NCBI GenBank assembly: GCA_910588885.1
Contig: CAJUSQ010000051.1
Coordinates: forward strand, 1 to 18,933
Direction: 5' to 3'
Length of the DNA: 18,933 nt
From: an uncultured Lachnospiraceae bacterium
GTDB taxonomy: Bacteria; Bacillota; Clostridia; Lachnospirales; Lachnospiraceae
Part shown: positions 1 to 7,067 of the stretch, one piece after another
Numbering within the stretch: the stretch's first letter is position 1
Layout: each line of letters opens with the position of its first letter
Translations under genes and position numbers: made by a program
Notes under the pieces: model-generated
What the model was told of the DNA's origin: nothing
Databases searched by the model: none
The model's input: only the letters and a program-made list of their open reading frames with translations

Positions 1-392
1 TATCGCTTGCTGAACTGCGGAGCGCGACGGGCCGCTTTGAGGCCGTACTTCTTCCGTTCCTTCATTCTCGGGTCACGGGTCAGGAATCCGCTGGTTTTCA
101 GAACCGGTCTGTAATCTGCATCAGCCTGCAAAAGTGCCCGGGCAATACCGTGCCGGATCGCACCTGCCTGTCCGGTATATCCGCCGCCGCGGACGTTTAC
201 CAGGACATCGAATTTATCCACGGTATCTGTCGCAACCAACGGCTGGCGTACGATCACCTTCAAGGTTTCCAGTCCTAAATATTCGTCAATATCTCTTTTA
301 TTAATGGTAACTTTCCCGGTTCCGGGTACCAGATATACTCTGGCAATTGATTTCTTTCTTCTTCCTGTTCCATAATATTTTGCTTCAGCCAT
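1..392 (-). CDS. rpsI: 30S ribosomal protein S9 (all 130 codons; last stop base cut by window edge)
   Basis: Small-subunit protein S9, whose C-terminal tail reaches the P-site tRNA in the 30S subunit. The minus-strand translation starts MAEAKYYGTGRRKKSIARVY and ends with the basic tail KERKKYGLKAARRAPQFSKR, both hallmarks of bacterial S9, and the 130 residues match the usual length. The ATG at 392-390 follows an ideal AAGGAGGT site about 8 nt upstream. The last codon (CGA, Arg) is at 5-3 and the stop codon begins with TA at 2-1, so only its third base is missing. It lies 18 nt downstream of rplM and must be co-transcribed with it, the usual L13-S9 operon. Confidence 0.97.
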   Translation of the reverse strand, partial: MAEAKYYGTGRRKKSIARVYLVPGTGKVTINKRDIDEYLGLETLKVIVRQPLVATDTVDKFDVLVNVRGGGYTGQAGAIRHGIARALLQADADYRPVLKTSGFLTRDPRMKERKKYGLKAARRAPQFSKR

Positions 393-410
393 TATCGTTT
401 ACCTCCTTCA

Positions 411-839
411 TTAAAATGTTAAAGCTTCCGGCTTCTGTGCTGCATGCTTGTGATCCGGTCCTGCATATACAAATAACTTTTTATACATCTGTCTTCCCAG
501 AGGCCCTTTGGGAAGCATGCCCTTCACTGCCAATTCAATGACTCTTTCCGGTTTCTTTGCCAACATTTCTTTTAAAGTGGTTTCTTTCATTCCGCCAACG
601 TAATCGGAGTGATGATAATAAATCTTCTGTTCCAGCTTCTTTCCGGTAACCTTTACTTTCTCTGCGTTTACTACGATTACATAGTCACCGGTATCTATAT
701 GAGGCGTAAAAATCGGTTTATTCTTTCCTCTTAATACCTTTGCAATCTCAGATGTCAGACGGCCCAATGTCTTTCCCTCTGCATCAACTACATACCATTT
801 TCTTTCAATTGTCGCCGGGCTGGCCATAAAAGTTTTCAT
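411..839 (-). CDS. rplM: 50S ribosomal protein L13
   Basis: Early-assembling 23S rRNA-binding protein of the large subunit. The 142 residues start MKTFMASPATIERKWYVVDA and carry the family signature around residues 100-130 (KGMLPKGPLGRQMYKKLFVY). Length is typical. The ATG at 839-837 has an AAGGAGGG site about 7 nt upstream. It is the first gene of the rplM-rpsI operon, with a sigma-A promoter about 220 nt upstream and a long leader between, which points to autogenous or other leader-based control as known for L13 in Firmicutes; the control itself is inferred. Confidence 0.97.
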   Translation of the reverse strand: MKTFMASPATIERKWYVVDAEGKTLGRLTSEIAKVLRGKNKPIFTPHIDTGDYVIVVNAEKVKVTGKKLEQKIYYHHSDYVGGMKETTLKEMLAKKPERVIELAVKGMLPKGPLGRQMYKKLFVYAGPDHKHAAQKPEALTF

Positions 840-877
840 TGATGTTTCCCTCCTTGAATTTTCAATGCTACTCTGAT

Positions 878-921
878 ATCCGGATGCCGTCCAAACCGGA
901 TCTGCCTGTTCGTCTGATCCG
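878..921 (-). promoter_or_regulatory. rplM leader: two mutually exclusive hairpins
   Basis: In the roughly 200-nt untranslated leader of rplM, the minus-strand segment GATCCGG (902-896) can pair downstream as ATCCGG/CCGGAT (901-896 with 883-878, 12-nt loop) or upstream as CGGATC/GATCCG (921-916 with 902-897, 13-nt loop). The two 6-bp stems share bases and cannot form together. An L13 leader RNA upstream of rplM is known in Firmicutes; I cannot confirm from memory that this sequence fits that family model, so the assignment is an inference. Confidence 0.4.
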
Positions 922-1057
922 AATCACCTGTGCATTTCCCGCAGGCTTGTATTCCATCCGTTCTATCTGTTTCACACCATTTACATTTTTCCTTGTACTT
1001 CAAAGCAAAAACGCTTCGCCGGGGCTGGCTCACATTTCTCACTCGCCATACTTGTCT

Positions 1058-1086
1058 AGTATATTACAAAGAAATTCCCCTGTCAA
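1058..1086 (-). promoter_or_regulatory. Sigma-A promoter of rplM-rpsI
   Basis: On the minus strand a perfect -35 TTGACA (1086-1081) is separated by exactly 17 bp from a -10 TATACT (1063-1058; one mismatch to consensus). Transcription should start near 1051, leaving a leader of about 210 nt before the rplM ATG. Confidence 0.85.
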
Positions 1087-1303
1087 CTCTTTTTCGCCGG
1101 AAACTACCCGTAAAATTACGTCAATGGTAGTACAACACAATTTAACAGCAATGAATTCCAACAGAATGCTGGGCATAACCATAAGTGCACAGATAAAAGC
1201 AAGAACCATATTCTCGCCCAGGCCGGCCAGTCCATGCTGTCTCAGGCAAACCAGTCCAACCAGGGTGTTCTTTCTCTGCTTCATTAAGCGGCCAATCCAT
1301 ACC
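1087..1303. other. Intergenic DNA with no supported gene
   Basis: Together with the rplM leader this makes a gap of about 500 bp without a convincing gene. A minus-strand frame of 88 codons (1305-1039) contains a hydrophobic stretch but begins at TTG with no ribosome binding site, and its end runs through the rplM promoter. No RNA gene or strong repeat was seen between the cvpA-side terminator and the rplM promoter. Confidence 0.5.
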
Positions 1304-1350
1304 AATAAAATTCAAAACCGGAACAGCCTCTGGACTGTTCCGGTTTTTTA
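1304..1350 (-). terminator. Rho-independent terminator after the CvpA-family gene
   Basis: A 13-bp inverted repeat (AAAACCGGAACAG at 1314-1326 with its complement at 1335-1347, 8-nt loop) starts at the stop codon of the CvpA-family gene. Reading minus, it is followed by TTTTGAATTTTATT. A run of T also follows on the plus strand, so it could work in both directions; no plus-strand gene ends here. Confidence 0.8.
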
Positions 1351-2094
1351 CATATGAAACATAAAACGGAAAAACCATAAAATCAAATTATGTTGATAAA
1401 GAAATGTTAAGAATGCATTTTCTTCAATACTCTTCAGCATCGTCTGACCTATTTCACTGGTGCAGGCAATGGTCACTAAAAACATCAAAAGCCAAACGAT
1501 CATAAGGCCCTGAAGCAACCCCAGCGCAGCCCCCAGCAAACGGTTTGCACCGTTTATCACCGGAAGCTTCGCGACGATATCCAGCAATCCTATCACAAAA
1601 CGCAATATAATCGAAAGCAGTACAAAAGTAGCCCAGAACACAATCCCGTTCAAAATCCAGTCTGCAATATAGGTTCCTGCCTGTCGGTACAGGCCGCTTT
1701 TCTCCGCCGTCTCCCCCAGGGCGTCTCCGGCTTTCTCCAAAATCCCCTCCAGCCAGGTTTCCGGCATCGAAAACTGCCCGTCTTGCGACAGGTTTTCCTG
1801 TCCGCCGCCCGGGTTCTGCTGCCCTTCCTGATGCCCGGGAATATCCGGGGAGCCTTGCTCCAGCACCTGTTCCATGGCCTGCTGAATTTTCCCGGAGCAG
1901 AACTGCTCCAGATCCTCATAGACCCCGGTATGGGACTTCAGATACTCTGTAATATGGGGCGTTGCCCAGGAAACCAGTGCAATCAAAAGCACCATGGAAA
2001 CCAGGGATAATACGATCCGCACAAATCCGCGCCAGTATCCCAGGATCATGAAGCCTGCCAGCAACACCAATACCGTAATTAACATACCATTCAT
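1348..2094 (-). CDS. CvpA family membrane protein
   Basis: Integral membrane protein of the CvpA (colicin V production) family, whose exact role outside colicin export is unsettled. Hydrophobic segments lie near residues 4-20, 26-45, 148-172 and 187-212, with the family-like RLLGAALGLLQGL motif at 185-197. At 248 residues it is longer than the usual roughly 160-180; the extra length is a hydrophilic insert at about 50-140 rich in Gln, Gly and Glu. The ATG at 2094 has only a weak GAGG upstream, and a second Met three codons later is possible. It is the last gene of a three-gene envelope operon, 25 nt after the DUF5711 gene, and ends in a terminator. Confidence 0.85.
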   Translation of the reverse strand: MNGMLITVLVLLAGFMILGYWRGFVRIVLSLVSMVLLIALVSWATPHITEYLKSHTGVYEDLEQFCSGKIQQAMEQVLEQGSPDIPGHQEGQQNPGGGQENLSQDGQFSMPETWLEGILEKAGDALGETAEKSGLYRQAGTYIADWILNGIVFWATFVLLSIILRFVIGLLDIVAKLPVINGANRLLGAALGLLQGLMIVWLLMFLVTIACTSEIGQTMLKSIEENAFLTFLYQHNLILWFFRFMFHM

Positions 2095-2119
2095 TTTCTG
2101 CCTCGTTTCATCTTGTATC

Positions 2120-3301
2120 TTATTTTAAAACAATTTTATCTGTGGTTTGATCCATAAGAAATATATAACGCCGCCCCTTCACATAAATCACCTTATGGAT
2201 ATCTTGTTCAAAATTATAATGAAACCGCCGAATTCCCCTTAAAGTAAAAATACTGCATTCCAAATCGTTGCGGATACAGATTTCATCATTACTCAAAAAA
2301 GTGATTTCATCATATTCCATGGAAAATTCAAAGCTTCGGACCAGCTTCCCCCGAATATCATAAACCTCCGCTTCATAAGCCTCCTGGCTGTTTTCCGTAT
2401 CAAACACCAGCCCGATATAACGCTCGTTATAGAAAATACTGCGGATTTCCCGACTGATCTCAATCTCCTCCTTGACTATCGGCTTCTGGCTTCCCTCGTA
2501 AATCACAATCCGGGAATCTCCAAAGGCCACCGCCAAATCATTGGTCAAAAATTCAATCTTGGGAATCACCATGTCGCTGTAAGGATAGCTGCTTACAATA
2601 TTATCAATTTCATTCTGGCCAACGGTACCAAAATTATAAAAGGCAACCGTCGTCTTTACGTTCCCCTCGTTGGGATCAAGCATTGCCACCGCCATTTTTT
2701 TCCCGTCATTGGAGGTGGTAATATCCAGGGGATACCCGCTGTTCTTGTCATGAAGCTCCCCTTCTGCCAGAAAGCTTCCTTCCTTATCGTAAAGCCGGAT
2801 ATACCCGGTTCCGTTTTCTTCCATTAAAATGGTCACCATTCCCTGATTCGCCACATGGATCTGGCGGATTGGACGATTGGTACGAATCTCTCCGCAGGGG
2901 CCGTTTACATCCATAATGTAAACAATTTTCCCCTTCTGCTCCGCAATCGCCACATATCCCTCACAAATATCCAGCATGGGAGCCTGCATCTCGTAAGTCT
3001 GATTCCAAATCAAATTGTTTTCGGCATCTATGTAAAAGGCTCCGTCGTTGCTGTATTTTAATATATTTCCGCCAAATTCCACGTACTTGGTCCCGGCGGA
3101 ATCCTGCCGTTTCACGGACTCCATAACCTGAAAGCCGGTATAAGCCTTCGTTTCGTATACAATATACAAGCTCCCGGCCCCCACCAAAGCCAACGTTACA
3201 AGGAAAAAAATGACAATTACGACTTTCTTTCTATAGCTTCGGATTTTTTTCTCCAGCTGCTCCACTTCTTCCGTCACCAGCCGGTATGTTTTTTTTGGCA
3301 C
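2120..3301 (-). CDS. DUF5711 family membrane-anchored protein
   Basis: Function unknown. The 393-residue protein has a charged, coiled-coil-like N-terminus (1-25), a single membrane segment at about 26-48, and a long extracytoplasmic part made of repeated short beta-strand units with aromatic and Asp/Asn turns (for example YSNDGAFYIDAENN, LYDKEGSFLAEGE), which looks like a beta-propeller. This matches my recollection of the DUF5711 family in clostridia. The start is GTG at 3301-3299, supported by GGAGG with 8-nt spacing; no better ATG is in frame. It sits 63 nt after the LysM gene with no terminator between, so it probably shares its mRNA. The topology (N-in, C-out) is inferred. Confidence 0.8.
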   Translation of the reverse strand: MPKKTYRLVTEEVEQLEKKIRSYRKKVVIVIFFLVTLALVGAGSLYIVYETKAYTGFQVMESVKRQDSAGTKYVEFGGNILKYSNDGAFYIDAENNLIWNQTYEMQAPMLDICEGYVAIAEQKGKIVYIMDVNGPCGEIRTNRPIRQIHVANQGMVTILMEENGTGYIRLYDKEGSFLAEGELHDKNSGYPLDITTSNDGKKMAVAMLDPNEGNVKTTVAFYNFGTVGQNEIDNIVSSYPYSDMVIPKIEFLTNDLAVAFGDSRIVIYEGSQKPIVKEEIEISREIRSIFYNERYIGLVFDTENSQEAYEAEVYDIRGKLVRSFEFSMEYDEITFLSNDEICIRNDLECSIFTLRGIRRFHYNFEQDIHKVIYVKGRRYIFLMDQTTDKIVLK

Positions 3302-3364
3302 TCCGTATTCCTCCGATGTATTACAAATCTGTCCCCCAGGGATATTATAATCTATTTCCAGGCT

Positions 3365-4999
3365 TTACGGAAGTACCAATTTTTGTCCGGCATAGATTTT
3401 ATCCACATCCGTAATTTGGTTCGCCGCACAAAGCTGTTCCAGCATTGCCGTAGTATTGTATATTTTTTTGCAGATTAGTTCCAGCTTATCTCCCTCCTGC
3501 ACAATATAGTATCCCTGATCCAAGTATACTTGAGCACCCGTTTCCTGCGCCTGTTCCCCCTGGTTGCCCGAAGCGGCTCCGTCCTGGCTGCCGCTGTCCT
3601 GGCCGTTCCCGCTTCCGGAATCTTGATTCTGGCTGCCGTTACCCTGGCCTTCTCCGCCGGCTGGCTGGCCGCTGCCTGTGGTTTGGCCGGCCGCTCCCTC
3701 TGTCTGGCCGGTCGACGGACCGTTTGCTCCGGCTGCCCCCTCTCCCTGGCTTCCGGTCGGCTGATCCTGGCTTCCGGCCGCTTCCTTCTGCCCGGAGGCA
3801 TCATTCTCCGGCTGTGTCTGTCCCGCCTCCGTTTCCGGCGTCACCTCCCCCGGAATGGATTCCACCACCAAACCGTCGGATTTCGTATCCTTTGCCTTGT
3901 CCCCCTCCTTATCCTGCTTTGTTTCTGCCTGGCCGGACATGACGGAAAGTGTCTGCTCCACCTGCCGCATTTTTTCGTAATTATTCATAGTCGTAATTCC
4001 GATTACACACAGGATTACCATTGCTGCCGTTGCCGATGTATACAGCAGTAAATTCATCTTTTTGGGAGGCGTATCGTTTTTCCGTTCCAGCAGCATATTC
4101 CGATAATTCTGAATTGCCTGCTCCGCCGATATTTTTTCCGAAGCTTCCTTGGAAGTGACCGTCCCGTCCCAGGCATCCAGTTCTTTACGGGCCTCTTCGT
4201 TTCCCGTACTTTCCGTCCGGATGCCTGCATCCTCAATATTTTCCGCGTCTTCTATGCGTTCCACAGGCTCCGTCTTCTTAGCGGAACGAAGTTCCCTTAG
4301 GGGTTCCTTCCCAAAACTGGCAGAAGCTTCCGGCTCCTGTGGTTCCTTTCCGGCTGTCTCCGGAATCTGCAAGGGCTCCGGCACCCGTTCCGTAATACCA
4401 CCTTCCTGCCGTCTTGTCCGCTCCTTGGTGCTTACCATGTATTCCTGCATGGGGAGATTTTTTTCATAATAGAGGTAGTAGCCTTCCTTTTTCTGCAAAA
4501 TCCCCTGTTCGTAGGCAAAAAAGACCTCGTCCCCCTCCCCGGGATCGAACAGGAACAGTACCTTATCCCTTCCGGCAAAATATTTCCGGTGGGCTGCTTC
4601 TACCGCCGGGGATAGTCCCGGCAGAAAGCCTTCCTGCAGCAGGAACCAGCCCACAATCTCTTGATTGTCAAAATATTCCTTTATTTCTTTATATATGTAT
4701 TCCCAGCAGCTTTCGTCGAACAGGATCCCGTCCTCCTGAAATACAAAATCCCCGCAATCTACCGCGCTGCTGATAAAGGTATAGCGGATATCCTTTGCAA
4801 CCTCGCTCCTCCCTAAAAGCACTGCCGCCCGCTTCGGATTCTCCCCTTCGAAGGCCGTCGAATGGAGGAAGGTATAGACATAATCTTCAACGTAGATTTT
4901 ATGCCGCCCTCTGGGGCTCCCGATTTGCCGAATGTTTTTCGGCGGTTTTATCGTCACCGTATCGCCCTGCCCGGACTCATTGTAAATGATTTCAATCAT
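3365..4999 (-). CDS. Degenerate MPN-like / single TM / LysM protein
   Basis: A 544-residue protein in four parts. Residues about 30-180 resemble an MPN/JAMM fold (AVLLGR, then VGWFLLQEGF), but the metal-binding H-x-H and the S-x-x-D Asp are replaced. Then come an acidic cytosolic linker (190-310), one membrane helix at 315-337, and an outside linker (338-492) made mostly of Gly, Ser, Gln, Glu and Asn. A C-terminal LysM domain (about 497-544) starts YYIVQEGDKLELICKKIYN and should bind peptidoglycan. I chose the ATG at 4999: it has AAGGGTGG just upstream, while the in-frame ATG at 5041 has no site. It is first in the operon with the DUF5711 and CvpA-family genes. Function is unknown; a link between cytosol and wall is an inference. 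Confidence 0.8.
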   Translation of the reverse strand: MIEIIYNESGQGDTVTIKPPKNIRQIGSPRGRHKIYVEDYVYTFLHSTAFEGENPKRAAVLLGRSEVAKDIRYTFISSAVDCGDFVFQEDGILFDESCWEYIYKEIKEYFDNQEIVGWFLLQEGFLPGLSPAVEAAHRKYFAGRDKVLFLFDPGEGDEVFFAYEQGILQKKEGYYLYYEKNLPMQEYMVSTKERTRRQEGGITERVPEPLQIPETAGKEPQEPEASASFGKEPLRELRSAKKTEPVERIEDAENIEDAGIRTESTGNEEARKELDAWDGTVTSKEASEKISAEQAIQNYRNMLLERKNDTPPKKMNLLLYTSATAAMVILCVIGITTMNNYEKMRQVEQTLSVMSGQAETKQDKEGDKAKDTKSDGLVVESIPGEVTPETEAGQTQPENDASGQKEAAGSQDQPTGSQGEGAAGANGPSTGQTEGAAGQTTGSGQPAGGEGQGNGSQNQDSGSGNGQDSGSQDGAASGNQGEQAQETGAQVYLDQGYYIVQEGDKLELICKKIYNTTAMLEQLCAANQITDVDKIYAGQKLVLP

Positions 5000-5044
5000 G
5001 AATTCCACCCTTTCCGTTTCCCCGCACACAATCCATTTCATTGG

Positions 5045-5077
5045 CCTGTGGCCGTGCAGCGCAGTGCACGGCCCAGG
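5045..5077 (-). repeat. 13-bp hairpin in the leader of the LysM gene
   Basis: CCTG (5045-5048) plus GGCCGTGCA (5050-5058) pair with TGCACGGCC (5065-5073) plus CAGG (5074-5077): 13 base pairs with one bulged T and a 6-nt loop. It is not followed by a T run on either strand, so it is not a standard intrinsic terminator. It ends about 45 nt before the chosen start codon, inside the predicted 5' untranslated region. Confidence 0.6.
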
Positions 5078-5117
5078 AGTGAACAGTAACCTAAGCCCGC
5101 CGTCCCTCTTTTTTGAA

Positions 5118-5178
5118 GCACGGCCTGTCTATTATAAGGCACAGTCTGTCCTTGCCCCATACTATAGCACAGCATGTC
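5118..5178 (-). repeat. Three operator-like 12-mers upstream of the LysM operon
   Basis: Plus-strand copies GCACGGCCTGTC (5118-5129), GCACAGTCTGTC (5139-5150) and GCACAGCATGTC (5167-5178). They share GCAC-G---TGTC; two copies centre on an imperfect dyad of the ACA-N3-TGT type. They alternate with two -10-like boxes on the minus strand (TATAAT 5136-5131, TATAGT 5166-5161). This looks like a set of sites for a dimeric regulator, but no regulator is identified. Confidence 0.45.
5131..5166 (-). promoter_or_regulatory. Possible promoter(s) of the LysM-DUF5711-CvpA operon
   Basis: Minus-strand -10 candidates are TATAAT (5136-5131) and TATAGT (5166-5161); the latter is preceded by TGC, an extended -10. 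Neither has a recognisable -35 at 16-18 bp. A promoter must lie here because the upstream transketolase operon ends in a strong terminator at 5235-5264. A missing -35 beside repeated operators fits an activated promoter, which is inference. Confidence 0.4.
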
Positions 5179-5234
5179 CTTATTTTTTTGGAAATTCCTG
5201 TCAGGGCTTTTGATTTCTTTCCGACAGCAGGCAG

Positions 5235-5264
5235 CAAAAAAGCTGCCACCTTTTGGTGACAGCT
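5235..5264 (-). terminator. Rho-independent terminator of the pentose operon
   Basis: Reading minus: AGCTGTCACC, loop AAAA, GGTGGCAGCT, then TTTTTT. The stem is 10 bp with one G-U pair, and it begins 16 nt after the end of the transketolase C-terminal subunit gene. Confidence 0.92.
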
Positions 5265-5280
5265 CCCGATTTGTCTGGTT

Positions 5281-6219
5281 TTATTGATATGCTTTTACTT
5301 TTTTGTAAATACTTTCTGCGTCCAGGCCGTATTTTTGAATCAGCTCCAAGGCCGGGCCGGATTCCCCGAACACATCATTGATGCCGATTTTCAAAACCGG
5401 AGCCGGCGCTTTGGTGCAGAGCAGGTCACAAACGGCACTTCCCAAACCGCCAATCACGGAATGCTCCTCCACCGTAACCACTTTTCCGGTCTTGGCCGCG
5501 GAAGCAAGCACCAGTGCATCGTCCAGGGGCTTAATGGTATGGATATTAATTACTTCCGCGTCAATCCCGTCCGCCGCCAGTAATTTCGCGGCTTCCAGGG
5601 ACTCATTGACGCAAAGCCCGGTTGCAATGATCGTGACATCCTTACCCTCCTTCAGGACTTTCCCCTTGCCGATTTCAAACTGATAGCCTTCTTCCTCGTT
5701 TATCACGGGAATTGCAAGCCGCCCGAACCTTAAATATACCGGGCCGTCATATTCATAAGCCGCCATCACGGCTGCCCTGGCTTCCACATCGTCGCAGGGG
5801 TTGATAATAACCATCCCCGGAATCGTGCGCATCAGGGCAATATCCTCGTTGCACTGGTGGGTGGCCCCGTCCTCCCCTACCGAGATCCCGGCATGGGTTG
5901 CTCCGATCTTCACATTCAGATGGGGATAGCCCACGGAATTGCGTACCTGTTCAAAGGCCCGTCCGGCCGCAAACATGGCAAAGGAGCTGATAAAGGGCAC
6001 CTTCCCGCAGGCCGCAAAGCCTGCTGCAATTCCCGTCATATTGGCTTCGGCGATTCCGCAGTCAAAAAAACGTTCCGGAAATGCTTTTTTAAACATTCCG
6101 GTTTTGGTAGCGCCTGCCAGATCCGCATCCAGCACCACCAGGTTTTCATGGAGTTTTCCAAGGGCAACCAAAGCATTACCGTAGCTTTCCCTGGTTGCAA
6201 TTTTCTTTACTTCTGACAT
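5281..6219 (-). CDS. Transketolase, C-terminal subunit
   Basis: The Pyr-binding and C-terminal half of a split transketolase. With its partner it moves two-carbon units between pentose and other sugar phosphates using thiamine diphosphate. The 312 residues begin MSEVKKIATRESYGNALVAL. CGIAEANMTGIAAG (54-67) holds the conserved Glu58 expected to activate the cofactor in the partner subunit, followed by the family region SVGEDGATHQ. The C-terminal domain starts near residue 185. It overlaps the N-terminal subunit gene by 13 bp, so translation is probably coupled. DXS-type enzymes and pyruvate dehydrogenase E1-beta are related, but the partner and the pentose context favour transketolase. Confidence 0.92.
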   Translation of the reverse strand: MSEVKKIATRESYGNALVALGKLHENLVVLDADLAGATKTGMFKKAFPERFFDCGIAEANMTGIAAGFAACGKVPFISSFAMFAAGRAFEQVRNSVGYPHLNVKIGATHAGISVGEDGATHQCNEDIALMRTIPGMVIINPCDDVEARAAVMAAYEYDGPVYLRFGRLAIPVINEEEGYQFEIGKGKVLKEGKDVTIIATGLCVNESLEAAKLLAADGIDAEVINIHTIKPLDDALVLASAAKTGKVVTVEEHSVIGGLGSAVCDLLCTKAPAPVLKIGINDVFGESGPALELIQKYGLDAESIYKKVKAYQ

Positions 6220-7043
6220 AATGCTTCACCTGCCTTCTTCAAATCTTCCATCGCGGTCCGGTATTGTTCGTCATTGGGCGCGCTTCCATGCCAGGAAGCC
6301 TGATTTTCCATAAAGGATACCCCTTTTCCCTTAACGGTATTGGCAATAATGACCGTGGGCTTTCCTTTGGTAGCCCTTGCTTCCTGAAAAGCTCCCCGGA
6401 TGGCATCAAAATCATGGCCGTCAATGGTAATCGCATGAAATTGGAACGCTTCGAATTTCCGGTCAATCGGGTACGGGGAGCAGACCTCTTCGATCTTGCC
6501 GTCAATCTGCAGGCCGTTGTTATCCACAATCAGAACCAGGTTGTCCAGCTTCCGGTGTCCTGCAAACATGGCAGCCTCCCAGATCTGGCCTTCCTGGATC
6601 TCGCCGTCCCCGGCCAATGCATAAACCCGGTAATCAGCCCCATCCAGTTTTCCGGCCGCCGCCATACCTACTGCCGCAGAAAAGCCCTGGCCCAGGGAAC
6701 CGCTGGACATATCGACACCCGGGATATGCTTCATATCCGGATGCCCCTGCAGATAAGAGCCCACATGACGCAGGGTAATCAAATCCTCTACCGGAAAATA
6801 TCCCCGGTGTGCCAGCGCAGAATAAAGTCCCGGCGCCACATGGCCCTTTGACAGGACAAAACGGTCCCGGGAAGGGTCTTTGGGATTCTTCGGGTCAATG
6901 TTCATCTCTTCAAAATATAAATAGGTAAAAAGATCCGCCGCAGAAAGGGAACCGCCCGGGTGCCCGGATTTGGCGCTGTGGACCGCGGAAACGATCCCCT
7001 TCCGGATTTCGTTGGCTGTTTTTTGAAGCGCTAAATTCTCCAT
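6207..7043 (-). CDS. Transketolase, N-terminal subunit
   Basis: The thiamine-diphosphate/Mg-binding half of the split transketolase, 278 residues from the chosen start. SAKSGHPGGSLS (22-33) and KGHVAPG (66-72) give conserved His28 and His68, and the cofactor motif runs from GDGEIQEG (145-152) to VDNN (173-176). The ATG at 7043 (MENLALQK) has AAGGAG with proper spacing; an in-frame start 8 codons upstream would overlap that site. It lies 24 nt after the transaldolase gene and overlaps the C-terminal subunit gene by 13 bp. The two-gene form is common in clostridia and archaea, whereas enterobacterial tkt is one chain. Confidence 0.93.
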   Translation of the reverse strand: MENLALQKTANEIRKGIVSAVHSAKSGHPGGSLSAADLFTYLYFEEMNIDPKNPKDPSRDRFVLSKGHVAPGLYSALAHRGYFPVEDLITLRHVGSYLQGHPDMKHIPGVDMSSGSLGQGFSAAVGMAAAGKLDGADYRVYALAGDGEIQEGQIWEAAMFAGHRKLDNLVLIVDNNGLQIDGKIEEVCSPYPIDRKFEAFQFHAITIDGHDFDAIRGAFQEARATKGKPTVIIANTVKGKGVSFMENQASWHGSAPNDEQYRTAMEDLKKAGEALCQK

Positions 7044-7067
7044 CGTTCTCTCCTTCTTCTTCCGCAA

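Noticed and set aside
836..1042. Minus-strand frame in the rplM leader with CKWC and CGKC, suggesting a small zinc protein
   Set aside because: GTG start with no ribosome site, begins at the predicted transcript start and overlaps the rplM start; the two CxxC pairs are probably chance in a leader RNA.
1039..1305. Minus-strand 88-codon frame with a hydrophobic stretch between the CvpA-family gene and rplM
   Set aside because: TTG start without a ribosome site, directly after a terminator, and its 3' end covers the strong rplM promoter. No family resemblance recognised.
3475..3960. Repetitive low-complexity DNA that might be a CRISPR or satellite array
   Set aside because: It is the Gly/Ser/Gln/Asn-rich linker of the LysM protein; there is no fixed repeat-spacer pattern.
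3530..4051. Plus-strand frame of 173 codons opposite the LysM gene
   Set aside because: Mirror of a Gly/Ser/Gln-rich coding stretch; Leu/Ala/Gly-rich, no ribosome site, real gene on the other strand.
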